A stretch of 5,015 nucleotides of DNA, from NCBI GenBank assembly GCA_002787255.1, contig PCWD01000042.1, positions 1 to 5,015 of the forward strand, in the 5' to 3' direction. Below, piece by piece: positions 1-4,621 of this stretch. Source of the stretch: Parcubacteria group bacterium CG11_big_fil_rev_8_21_14_0_20_39_14 (GTDB lineage Bacteria; Patescibacteriota; Minisyncoccia; Minisyncoccales; GCA-002787255). The translations under genes were made by a program, and so were the position numbers. The notes under the pieces were generated by a model. That model did no database searches, had not been told where the DNA came from, and was given only the letters and a program-made list of their open reading frames with translations. Position 1 is the first letter of the stretch. The number at the start of each line of letters is the position of its first letter.

Positions 1-33
1 AAACCCACGCGAAAATTATTACGCACTAACTTT

Positions 34-42
34 ATTATATCA
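34..42 (-). promoter_or_regulatory. Extended -10 promoter element facing out of the left edge
   Basis: Read on the minus strand this is TGATATAAT, a perfect TGn extended -10 plus consensus TATAAT. The region one spacer upstream (around 57-62, TGGAAT on the minus strand) is only a weak -35, which extended -10 promoters tolerate. Transcription would start near position 27 and run off the window, so a minus-strand gene or RNA may lie just to the left. In such AT-rich DNA a chance match is possible. Confidence 0.4.
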
Positions 43-157
43 GATATAAAAAATCCATTCCATATATTTTTTTTGGAAAAGTTTATAAAAAATCTGCAGA
101 AAACCTATTTAATAATTTATAAAAGTAAATAAGATAGAAAATGTAATAAGGTTGGAC

Positions 158-190
158 GCAATTAGTAAGTGCAGTTAGTAGGTGCAATTT
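158..190. repeat. 13-bp tandem repeat, about 2.5 copies
   Basis: GCAATTAGTAAGT (158-170) is followed directly by GCAGTTAGTAGGT (171-183), two mismatches in 13, and then by the partial copy GCAATTT (184-190). The array abuts the palindrome that begins at 191. A related string, GTTAGTGCG, occurs on the minus strand near positions 23-31. The function is unknown. Confidence 0.6.
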
Positions 191-226
191 GGTCGCTTTT
201 TTTCGCGATCGCGAAAAAAAGCGACC
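191..226. repeat. 36-bp perfect palindrome (left copy)
   Basis: The two 18-nt halves are exact reverse complements. Outer arms are GGTCGC and GCGACC, then T7/A7 tracts, then the centre CGCGATCGCG. The inner 20 bases (199-218) are identical to the core of the palindrome at 823-860. It lies 28 bp past the stop codon of the regulator-like gene. No U-run follows the stem on either strand, so it is not a standard intrinsic terminator. It could be an operator, a dispersed palindromic repeat or an element boundary. Confidence 0.85.
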
Positions 227-254
227 ACGGCTCTGTTTGCGAAATCTGCGCTTT

Positions 255-794
255 TTAATCAACATCCACTTCCTCAATTAAAAATAATTTTACATAGGAT
301 TCCAGAAAATAATCTTTTATTATTTTTTCGGTCTCTTCTAAGACATCATAAGGGCAAATCCAAATACTTTTTTGCAATTCTCTATGGCCCAAAATTTTCA
401 GTTTATTTCTGAATTCGTCTCTAATATCTTTTTTTGATTCTGGAATATCATATATCGCCATTTGCCATTTTCTATCAGGCCTCCTTTTCTTATCTATTGT
501 TTTGAGTTTTATTTTTAAAATTTTTTGATGCCCCTTCGGAGTAATTAAAAAGGCTTTTTGGCTCTCCAGAGATTTTTCTTTCAGGTACCCGTATCTCTTA
601 AGGTGAGCAATCATTTTGGCAAAACTTCTTCTCGTTTGTTTCTTCTCGTAGTTTCTTCGAAATTTAATCAAAAGAGGGTTGCCGACCTCCTGCCATCCTC
701 GGGGAGAAATAGTCCGATGAATATCGGCAACTTTTTCTAAAAAATTATAAAAATCCCAGAGAAATTTTTCAGTAATTGGCAATTTTATCTTCAT
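255..794 (-). CDS. PaaX-like protein: winged-helix plus Cas2-fold domain
   Basis: A 179-residue protein with two parts. Residues about 1-98 are helical and look like a winged helix-turn-helix: RSFAKMIAHLKRYGYL at 56-71, then a wing-like AFLITPKG at 81-88. Residues about 109-178 resemble the ferredoxin-like Cas2 fold found in the middle domain of PaaX regulators: WQMAIYDIPES with Asp116, then an Arg-rich helix, then LQKSIWICPYD at 140-150. Cas2 has a similar beta1-Asp and Q-K-S-hydrophobic strand. The helix-turn-helix fusion, with no cas1, other cas gene or CRISPR array nearby, favours a transcriptional regulator over an adaptation nuclease; its ligand and targets are unknown. I chose the ATG at 792-794 because the next upstream ATG (828-830) lies inside the palindrome and the predicted -35. 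There is no Shine-Dalgarno, and the predicted transcription start practically coincides with this ATG. Confidence 0.75.
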   Translation of the reverse strand: MKIKLPITEKFLWDFYNFLEKVADIHRTISPRGWQEVGNPLLIKFRRNYEKKQTRRSFAKMIAHLKRYGYLKEKSLESQKAFLITPKGHQKILKIKLKTIDKKRRPDRKWQMAIYDIPESKKDIRDEFRNKLKILGHRELQKSIWICPYDVLEETEKIIKDYFLESYVKLFLIEEVDVD

Positions 795-801
795 TGAATT
801 A

Positions 802-830
802 ATGATACAATATAAATTTGGGAAGGTCAA
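802..830 (-). promoter_or_regulatory. Predicted promoter of the PaaX-like gene
   Basis: On the minus strand, -35 TTGACC (825-830) and -10 TATCAT (802-807) are separated by exactly 17 bp. A start about 7 nt past the -10 falls within a couple of bases of the ATG at 794, predicting a leaderless or near-leaderless mRNA. The -35 lies within the arm of the 823-860 palindrome, so anything that binds that palindrome should affect this promoter. Confidence 0.5.
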
Positions 831-860
831 CTTTTTCGCGATCGCGAAAAAGTTGACCTT
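823..860. repeat. 38-bp perfect palindrome (right copy)
   Basis: Two exact 19-nt reverse-complementary halves. The outer arms AAGGTCAAC and GTTGACCTT surround the core TTTTTCGCGATCGCGAAAAA (832-851), which is identical to that at 199-218. Both copies keep GGTC/GACC outside the core, but the bases joining it differ (GC versus AAC) and are matched by compensating changes in the opposite arm. The centre contains the octamer GCGATCGC. It overlaps the predicted -35 of the PaaX-like gene. Confidence 0.85.
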
Positions 861-881
861 CTCTTTTTCTGAATAAATCGG

Positions 882-912
882 AAATAAAAAAGAGGGGGTT
901 TAGTCCCTCTTT
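882..912 (-). terminator. Intrinsic terminator of the aminopeptidase gene
   Basis: On the minus strand the stem AAAGAGGG (912-905) pairs with CCCTCTTT (896-889) across an 8-nt loop and is followed by a T-rich tail (TTTATTT, 888-882). The 5' arm is made from the last codons of the aminopeptidase gene and the loop contains its TAA stop, so coding sequence and terminator overlap. This separates the gene transcriptionally from the PaaX-like gene downstream. Confidence 0.75.
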
Positions 913-2402
913 AGCTCATTCAAGAAAAACTGCAAAAGAAGTCTTGTTCCAAAACCGGTGGCTTCATCCTGGAAAGCCGGACCGGCAATATCTAAATGAA
1001 GCCAGGATTGCTCTTTGCCAACCGCTTCCTGCAGAAAACAAGCGGCGTTAATTGCTCCCCCAAAAGGAGAACCAGTATTTTTCAAATCAGCCACCTTGCT
1101 TTCCATGTCTTTTAAAAATTTCTCGTCCAGGGGCAGTTCCCAGACCTTGTCCCCTGATTCCTGGCCGGCTATTTTCATTTTTTCCAAAAATTCCCGGGAA
1201 TTGCCGAAAAGTCCGGCATAATGCTTACCCAGGGCAACCATGCAAGCGCTGGTTAGGGTGGCAATATCAACAATTAGATAGGGGGAGTATTTTTCTTTGG
1301 CACAAGACAGGGCATCAAAAAGAATCAGCCGTCCCTCAGCATCAGTGTGACCAATCTCAATGGTTTTGCCGCTGCGGCTTTTGATTATATCGCCCGGTTT
1401 GTAAGAGGAGCCTGAAGGAATATTTTCTACAGCCGGCACCAGTCCCACAATCCAAAGGGGCAGATTTAAAGAAGCAATTGCTTTTATTGCTCCCAAAACC
1501 GCGGCTCCACCAGCCATATCTATTTTCATATCTTTCATACTGTCAGCCGTCTTAATTTGAAGTCCGCCGGCATCAAAGCAAACTGCTTTGCCAACCAAAA
1601 CATAAGGTTTTTCATTTTGATGGACCCTGGGCTTATATTCCAGTTCAATTAAGCGGGGCTCGTTTTTACTGCCGTCTCCGACTGCCAAAATAAGATTCAT
1701 TTTTTGAGCCCGAAGCTCCGGTTTTCGGAAAATTTTAACTCTGATTTTCTCATTTCCGAGTAAAGAAAATTTTGCCCCAGATTGAACCGAAGAGCAATTA
1801 AGCTTAAGCAAAGAAAGGGCGAAGCTAACTAATTTTTCCGGTGTCATTGCCGAGGCCGGCTCATTTACCAAATCTCTTACAAAAGAAACTGCCTCTACCA
1901 GGGTCAATCCCTGATTAAAAGCCTCTTTTACCCTGTCGGGAAAATCAACTAAAATTTTAATTTCTTCAACCTGATGGGCAAATTTTTTATATGCGTCAAA
2001 TCTATAAAGGCCAAGGCCATGACCCTCAACTTGAGCTTTAACCCTCTGGGGCTCAAAGGAATTAGCAAAAACCTCGGTAGTGAAACTCTTAACTCCCAAA
2101 TCCCTGACACAACAACCAACCTGTCCGGCAATTTCTTTGTGTTTTTCCGGAGTAAATTTCTCTTCTTCGCCAAGACCAACAAATAAAATTCTTTTTGGCT
2201 TAATTCTATAGCTCAAAGATTTTTGACCAAATTTTCCCTGAAAATCGCCCCGAAGGTTGGAAAGTCCGTAAGCAAGATTGGCGAAAATTTCGTTTCCCAG
2301 TTCGCTGCCAAAAGGTTTCCCATCTTTTTCAAAAAATCCCAAAACCAAAAGTTCTTCTTCCTCTTGCCAATTTTCAATCGGCTTCAGTGTTTGTTTTACC
2401 AT
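900..2402 (-). CDS. pepA: Leucyl aminopeptidase (M17 family)
   Basis: Cytosolic two-metal aminopeptidase that removes N-terminal residues from peptides; 500 residues, the normal family length (E. coli PepA is 503). The N-terminal macro-like domain covers about 1-165; the catalytic domain begins near RDLVNEPASAMTPEKL (176-191). Expected metal ligands are present: Lys272 and Asp277 in VGKAVCFDAGG, Asp295 in MKIDMAGG, and Asp354 and Glu356 in HTDAEGRL. The catalytic pair Lys284 and Arg358 is also present. The C-terminal GGAINAACFLQE and WLHLDIAGPAF segments are typical. Two small departures are FDAGG where FDSGG is usual and His for Asn at the start of the NTDAEGRL signature; neither removes a ligand. 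The start is well supported: AAGGAG (2409-2414) lies 6 nt before the ATG. It has its own promoter and terminator and is divergent from the pseudouridine synthase. Confidence 0.95.
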   Translation of the reverse strand: MVKQTLKPIENWQEEEELLVLGFFEKDGKPFGSELGNEIFANLAYGLSNLRGDFQGKFGQKSLSYRIKPKRILFVGLGEEEKFTPEKHKEIAGQVGCCVRDLGVKSFTTEVFANSFEPQRVKAQVEGHGLGLYRFDAYKKFAHQVEEIKILVDFPDRVKEAFNQGLTLVEAVSFVRDLVNEPASAMTPEKLVSFALSLLKLNCSSVQSGAKFSLLGNEKIRVKIFRKPELRAQKMNLILAVGDGSKNEPRLIELEYKPRVHQNEKPYVLVGKAVCFDAGGLQIKTADSMKDMKIDMAGGAAVLGAIKAIASLNLPLWIVGLVPAVENIPSGSSYKPGDIIKSRSGKTIEIGHTDAEGRLILFDALSCAKEKYSPYLIVDIATLTSACMVALGKHYAGLFGNSREFLEKMKIAGQESGDKVWELPLDEKFLKDMESKVADLKNTGSPFGGAINAACFLQEAVGKEQSWLHLDIAGPAFQDEATGFGTRLLLQFFLNELKRD

Positions 2403-2408
2403 CTTATA

Positions 2409-2414
2409 CTCCTT
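2409..2414 (-). promoter_or_regulatory. Shine-Dalgarno of pepA
   Basis: AAGGAG on the minus strand with a 6-nt spacer (TATAAG) to the ATG. It is the only well-placed, strong ribosome-binding site before any gene in this window, and it fixes the pepA start. Confidence 0.85.
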
Positions 2415-2441
2415 TTAGTTAACTTTTAAAGTGCTCTCCAG

Positions 2442-2470
2442 AGATTAGCAAAATTCCTTGACCTCGTCAA
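2442..2470 (-). promoter_or_regulatory. Predicted pepA promoter
   Basis: On the minus strand, -35 TTGACG (2465-2470), a 17-bp spacer and -10 TAATCT (2442-2447). The predicted start near 2435 gives a leader of about 33 nt that contains the Shine-Dalgarno. The -35 lies within TTGACCTCGTCAA (2458-2470), an inverted repeat of TTGAC/GTCAA, and CCTTGAC (2456-2462) is mirrored by GTCAAGG (2497-2503). These could be operator half-sites, but no regulator is identifiable. Confidence 0.5.
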
Positions 2471-2506
2471 TGCCTTCTTGATATAATTACGGCAATGTCA
2501 AGGCAA

Positions 2507-2535
2507 TTGATTTTTATCTAAAATTCTGTTATTTT
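2507..2535 (+). promoter_or_regulatory. Possible promoter of the pseudouridine synthase gene
   Basis: TTGATT (2507-2512), 17-bp spacer, TATTTT (2530-2535). It is a moderate match only, but it is the best-spaced candidate between the divergent genes, and would give a leader of roughly 36 nt. Confidence 0.35.
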
Positions 2536-2577
2536 AAATTAGAACAGGATTAAGATTTACCGCAATTAGAAATCGAG

Positions 2578-3291
2578 ATGAGAACAATCTACGAAGATGA
2601 AAATATTTTAGTAATTGACAAACCGGCCGGAATTGTTGTTTTCCCCGAAGATAAAATGAAAGGGGAAACTCTAATTGCTCGTCTTTTGGAAAAATTTCCC
2701 GGGTTAAAAAATGTTGGAAATGCTCCTCGGTATGGAATCGTTCACAGACTCGACAAAGAAACTTCAGGAATTCTGCTAATAGCAAAGAATAATAATGCTT
2801 TGAAATTCCTGCAAAAGCAATTTCAAGACCAAGGGGTAGAAAAAAGATATTTAGCTTTGCTGACGGGAAACCTTAAATCGGAAAGGGGAATAATTGAGAC
2901 TTTAATCGGACGCTCCCCGAAAGACCGCAAAAAACAAAAGGTCTATTTACCCGGCGAACCCCAGGCCCAAGGAAAAAGAGAAGCCAAAACCGAGTATAAA
3001 GTTTTAACCCGCCTTGGACAAGACTTCGGCGGGCAAAGAAACTACACCCTAATTGAGGCATTGCCCAAAACCGGCAGAACGCATCAAATTAGAACGCACT
3101 TTGCTTATATTCATCATCCGATTGCCGGCGATAAAAAATACGGCTCAAAAAATCAACCCTGCCCCAAGGAACTTAAAAGGCTTTTTTTGCATGCAACCCA
3201 ACTTAAAATTGGGCTGCCCAATGGAGAAATAAAAGGGTTTCGGTCGGAATTACCAGAAGACTTAAAGAGAGTAATAGAACAACTTAAATAA
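2578..3291 (+). CDS. RluA-family pseudouridine synthase
   Basis: Isomerises specific uridines to pseudouridine in rRNA or tRNA; 237 residues. The catalytic motif HRLDKETSGILLIAK (56-70) carries the nucleophile Asp59. The family's KRYLAL (89-94) and GRTHQIRTHFAYIHHPIAGDKKYG (166-189, with the substrate-clamping GRTHQIR) are intact. The N-terminal YEDENILVIDKPAGI (5-19) starts the catalytic domain immediately, so the S4 RNA-binding domain of RluC/RluD is absent, as in the shorter RluA. The target base cannot be told from sequence. An in-frame TAA at 2551-2553 and lack of ATG/GTG/TTG between it and 2578 make the ATG at 2578 the only reasonable start, although no Shine-Dalgarno is correctly placed. 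It is divergent from pepA and separated from rplS by an AT-rich spacer. Confidence 0.92.
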   Translation: MRTIYEDENILVIDKPAGIVVFPEDKMKGETLIARLLEKFPGLKNVGNAPRYGIVHRLDKETSGILLIAKNNNALKFLQKQFQDQGVEKRYLALLTGNLKSERGIIETLIGRSPKDRKKQKVYLPGEPQAQGKREAKTEYKVLTRLGQDFGGQRNYTLIEALPKTGRTHQIRTHFAYIHHPIAGDKKYGSKNQPCPKELKRLFLHATQLKIGLPNGEIKGFRSELPEDLKRVIEQLK

Positions 3292-3323
3292 TTTTCAATT
3301 TTCAATTTTCAATCAATTTTCAA
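3292..3323 (+). repeat. TTTTCAA 7-bp tandem repeat
   Basis: Three exact tandem TTTTCAA copies (3292-3312) start at the base after the upstream stop codon. A 4-base interruption TCAA follows, then a fourth copy (3317-3323). Inverted copies TTGAAAA lie at 3347-3353 and 3355-3361. Confidence 0.8.
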
Positions 3324-3355
3324 TTTTTAAATTTCTAAATTTATAATTGAAAATT
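3315..3355 (+). terminator. AT-only hairpin after the pseudouridine synthase gene (weak terminator candidate)
   Basis: AATTTTCAATT (3315-3325) pairs exactly with AATTGAAAATT (3345-3355) around a 19-nt loop. The 11-bp stem has only one G:C pair and no following U-run, so termination would be weak; it may simply be a by-product of inverted repeat copies. Confidence 0.25.
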
Positions 3356-3377
3356 TGAAAATTAAGAAATTAAAACA

Positions 3378-3405
3378 TTGATTGTAAATTCGTAAATTGT
3401 AAATT
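3378..3405 (+). promoter_or_regulatory. Possible rplS promoter built from repeats
   Basis: TTGATT (3378-3383) as -35 and TAAATT (3400-3405) as -10 with a 16-bp spacer. The predicted start near 3412 would leave a leader of about 9 nt with no Shine-Dalgarno. Both the spacer and the -10 are made of GTAAATT repeat units. Support is weak because the whole region is AT-rich. Confidence 0.3.
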
Positions 3406-3412
3406 GTAAATT
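3384..3412 (+). repeat. GTAAATT 7-bp repeat, four copies
   Basis: Exact GTAAATT units start at 3384, 3392, 3399 and 3406; the last three are in direct tandem and the first is offset by one base. The array ends 8 bp before the rplS ATG. The unit length equals that of the unrelated TTTTCAA array at the other end of the same spacer. Confidence 0.8.
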
Positions 3413-3420
3413 TCATTATT

Positions 3421-3876
3421 ATGTCCACCAAACTCGAAACATTCAATAAAACTCAACTTAAAAAGGAAATTCCCGAAATAAGACCCGGGGACACCGTTCG
3501 GGTTTATCAGAGAATAAAAGAAATCCTAAAGAAGGGCAAATCATCAAAGGGACAAGAAGTCAAGGAAAGAATTCAGCCTTTTGAGGGATTGGTGATTGCC
3601 AAAAAGCACGGCAAAGGGATTTCAGCCACGATTACTGTCAGAAAAATTATCGGCGGAATCGGGGTAGAAAAAATTTATCCCCTTCATTCCCCTACTCTTG
3701 AAAAAATTGAAATATTAAAACGGAGCAAGGTTAGAAGGGCGAAACTTTATTATTTAAGAAGGGTAAAGGGGGAAAGAGCCAGGCTCAAACAAAAAGAACT
3801 TGCCGAAATAATTCCGGAAGGAACAGTACCGCGAGAAATACCAGAAGAAAAAACTGAAAATAAAACAGGGGGATAA
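3421..3876 (+). CDS. rplS: 50S ribosomal protein L19
   Basis: Structural protein of the large subunit, located near the interface with the small subunit. At 151 residues it is longer than typical (E. coli L19 is 115). The family core is clear: IRPGDTVRVYQRI (20-32), RIQPFEGLVIA (50-60), ITVRKIIGGIGVEKIYPLHSP (71-91) and KVRRAKLYYLRR (103-114). Extra length comes from an insertion of about 10 residues rich in Lys/Gly/Ser (around 35-47), between strands normally joined by a short turn, and a charged C-terminal tail (127-151) rich in Pro, Glu and Lys. No Shine-Dalgarno precedes the ATG. The stop lies only 22 bp before tRNA-Leu and no terminator intervenes, so joint transcription with the tRNAs is likely. 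Confidence 0.96.
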   Translation: MSTKLETFNKTQLKKEIPEIRPGDTVRVYQRIKEILKKGKSSKGQEVKERIQPFEGLVIAKKHGKGISATITVRKIIGGIGVEKIYPLHSPTLEKIEILKRSKVRRAKLYYLRRVKGERARLKQKELAEIIPEGTVPREIPEEKTENKTGG

Positions 3877-3898
3877 TGTTGTATTATTAAATTGTTAG

Positions 3899-3984
3899 GC
3901 CCAGGTGATGGAACCGGTATACATGACGGCTTGAGGAGCCGTGCTCGCAAGAGCGTGCGGGTTCAAATCCCGCCCTGGGCACCA
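3899..3984 (+). tRNA. tRNA-Leu (anticodon GAG), CCA encoded
   Basis: Class II tRNA. Acceptor GCCCAGG (3899-3905) pairs with CCTGGGC (3974-3980). Anticodon stem ACGGC/GCCGT (3926-3930, 3938-3942) encloses the loop TTGAGGA with anticodon GAG at 3933-3935. The long variable arm is GCTC-GCAA-GAGC (3943-3954). T-arm: GCGGG, loop TTCAAAT, CCCGC (3957-3973). Discriminator A3981 is followed by encoded CCA (3982-3984), the only one of the four tRNAs here with it. Confidence 0.96.
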
Positions 3985-3986
3985 GC

Positions 3987-4003
3987 GGTTGCTTTCGGCA
4001 ACC
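3987..4003 (+). other. Perfect hairpin directly after tRNA-Leu
   Basis: GGTTGC (3987-3992) and GCAACC (3998-4003) form a 6-bp stem with loop TTTCG, two bases after the encoded CCA. It is followed by an A-rich stretch rather than a U-run, so it is a poor terminator; a processing or stabilising hairpin is as likely. Confidence 0.4.
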
Positions 4004-4034
4004 TAAAATAAAAAATTATGAAATGCGCTATTTG

Positions 4035-4107
4035 GGACGGTTAGCTCAATGGTTAGAGCGTCCGGTTTACATCCGGGAGGTTGTAGGTTCGAGTCCTATA
4101 CCGTCCA
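4035..4107 (+). tRNA. tRNA-Val (anticodon UAC)
   Basis: Acceptor GGACGGT (4035-4041) pairs with ACCGTCC (4100-4106); D-stem GCTC/GAGC (4044-4047, 4056-4059). Anticodon stem TCCGG/CCGGG encloses loop TTTACAT with TAC at 4068-4070. T-arm: GTAGG, loop TTCGAGT, CCTAT (4083-4099). Discriminator is A4107; CCA is not encoded (TTG follows) and must be added enzymatically. The reading frame that runs through this gene into the Nudix coding region is a translation of the tRNA, not protein sequence. Confidence 0.96.
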
Positions 4108-4109
4108 TT

Positions 4110-4523
4110 GTGAAATATAAAAATCCAAAAGTTGGCGTAGCGGTTATTATCAAAAAGAGCGGAAAAATTCTTTTGATAAAAAGGGTTGGCTCTCATGGTT
4201 CTGGAACCTGGGCGCCGCCGGGAGGTCACATTGATTTTGGTGAATCAATTATTAACTGCGCTAAAAGAGAAACCAGGGAAGAAGTGGGGATTAAAATTAA
4301 AAATTTGAAAGTGATTGGTTTTACCGAGGATTTTTTCAAAAAAGAAAAAAAGCATTATATTACAATCTGGGTTGACTCAAAATGGAAATCTGGTAAACCT
4401 AAAGTTGGGAATGACGAAATGACAGAAATTGGGTGGTTTGCCCTAAAAAATTTGCCGAAACCCTTATTTCTATGTTTTGAAAATTTTATAAGGGGGGGCT
4501 TATCCAAAATAGGCCGCCGGTAG
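4110..4523 (+). CDS. Nudix hydrolase, MutT/NUDT15-like
   Basis: A 137-residue single-domain protein counted from GTG 4110. The Nudix box GX5EX7REUXEEXGU is complete: Gly39, Glu45, then RETREEVGI at 53-61, with metal-binding Glu57 and Glu58. KVGVAVIIKKSGKILLIKR (7-25), SHGSGTWAPPGGHIDFGES (28-46), KKHYITIWVDSKW (80-92) and the late NLPKPLFLCFENF are typical of the NUDT15/MutT-like group that hydrolyses nucleoside di- or triphosphates; the substrate is uncertain. The frame stays open upstream to an ATG at 4023, but residues from there are the translated tRNA-Val, so that start is rejected. The only family-consistent starts are GTG 4110 or the rarer ATT 4107, whose first base is the tRNA discriminator. 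No Shine-Dalgarno is in range. Expression therefore seems tied to tRNA-Val maturation. The stop at 4521-4523 is followed at once by hairpin repeats. Confidence 0.88.
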   Translation: MKYKNPKVGVAVIIKKSGKILLIKRVGSHGSGTWAPPGGHIDFGESIINCAKRETREEVGIKIKNLKVIGFTEDFFKKEKKHYITIWVDSKWKSGKPKVGNDEMTEIGWFALKNLPKPLFLCFENFIRGGLSKIGRR

Positions 4524-4525
4524 CT

Positions 4526-4556
4526 CCCTCCTACGCTAAAGCTTCGGAGGGCAAGC
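4526..4556 (-). repeat. Hairpin repeat, copy A (inverted relative to copy B)
   Basis: Outer stem CCCTCC (4526-4531) pairs with GGAGGG (4546-4551); inner stem GCT (4535-4537) pairs with AGC (4540-4542) around AA, with 3-nt internal loops TAC and TTC between the stems. GCAAGC (4551-4556) follows. Read on the minus strand it starts GCTTGC, like copy B, and has the same stem/internal-loop/stem plan. It starts 3 bp past the Nudix stop codon. Confidence 0.7.
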
Positions 4557-4589
4557 ATTTAAAAGCTCTTGGCCTCGGAAAATATTGAT

Positions 4590-4621
4590 GCTTGCTCGCC
4601 GAAGCCTTGGCAAAGGCGAGC
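4590..4621 (+). repeat. Hairpin repeat, copy B
   Basis: Begins GCTTGC. Outer stem GCTCGCC (4594-4600) pairs with GGCGAGC (4615-4621); inner stem GCC (4604-4606) pairs with GGC (4609-4611) around TT, with internal loops GAA and AAA. Against the reverse complement of copy A, both stems differ by paired changes while the GAA internal loop and TT loop are kept. Its last two bases are the first two of tRNA-Phe. Confidence 0.7.

Larger units (their letters stand above)
1..190. other. AT-rich non-coding region at left edge
   Basis: I see no credible gene here. Open frames crossing this stretch are low-complexity, lysine/phenylalanine-rich and run through the palindrome at 191-226. The region contains an outward-facing minus-strand -10 element (34-42) and a short tandem repeat (158-190), both listed separately. 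It is very AT-rich with T/A homopolymer runs, for example the T run after position 65. Confidence 0.6.

Noticed and set aside
191..226. Intrinsic terminator for the PaaX-like gene
   Set aside because: The stem is long and loopless at the centre and is not followed by a U-run on the minus strand (AAATTGC follows).
83..412. Open frames on both strands crossing 191-226
   Set aside because: Both contain the same peptide from the palindrome (FFSRSRKKAT) and otherwise low-complexity sequence or the antisense of the PaaX-like gene; no start signals.
795..830. A 12-residue longer N terminus of the PaaX-like protein starting at ATG 828-830
   Set aside because: The extra codons (MTFPNLYCIINS) coincide with a well-spaced promoter and the palindrome arm; they do not resemble the family's N terminus, which begins MKIKLPITEK.
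191..860. CRISPR array or adaptation module around the Cas2-like gene
   Set aside because: Only two palindromes about 630 bp apart exist, with no repeat-spacer periodicity and no cas1; the gene has a winged-helix domain.
1015..1384. Plus-strand open frames inside pepA, and others within the pseudouridine synthase and rplS regions
   Set aside because: They are antisense shadows of strongly supported genes, with no recognisable domains or initiation signals.
3987..4003. Terminator after tRNA-Leu
   Set aside because: The 6-bp hairpin is followed by TAAAATAAAAAA, not a U-run, so termination in the plus direction is unlikely.
4023..4109. N-terminal extension of the Nudix protein from ATG 4023
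   Set aside because: These residues are a translation of tRNA-Val (the familiar RLAQWLE...VVGSSP type artefact). The tRNA is structurally complete.
4484..4523. Frameshift in the Nudix gene at the G7 run (4492-4498)
   Set aside because: The protein already ends at normal family length beyond the last conserved element (LPKPLFLCFENF), so no shift is needed to explain it.
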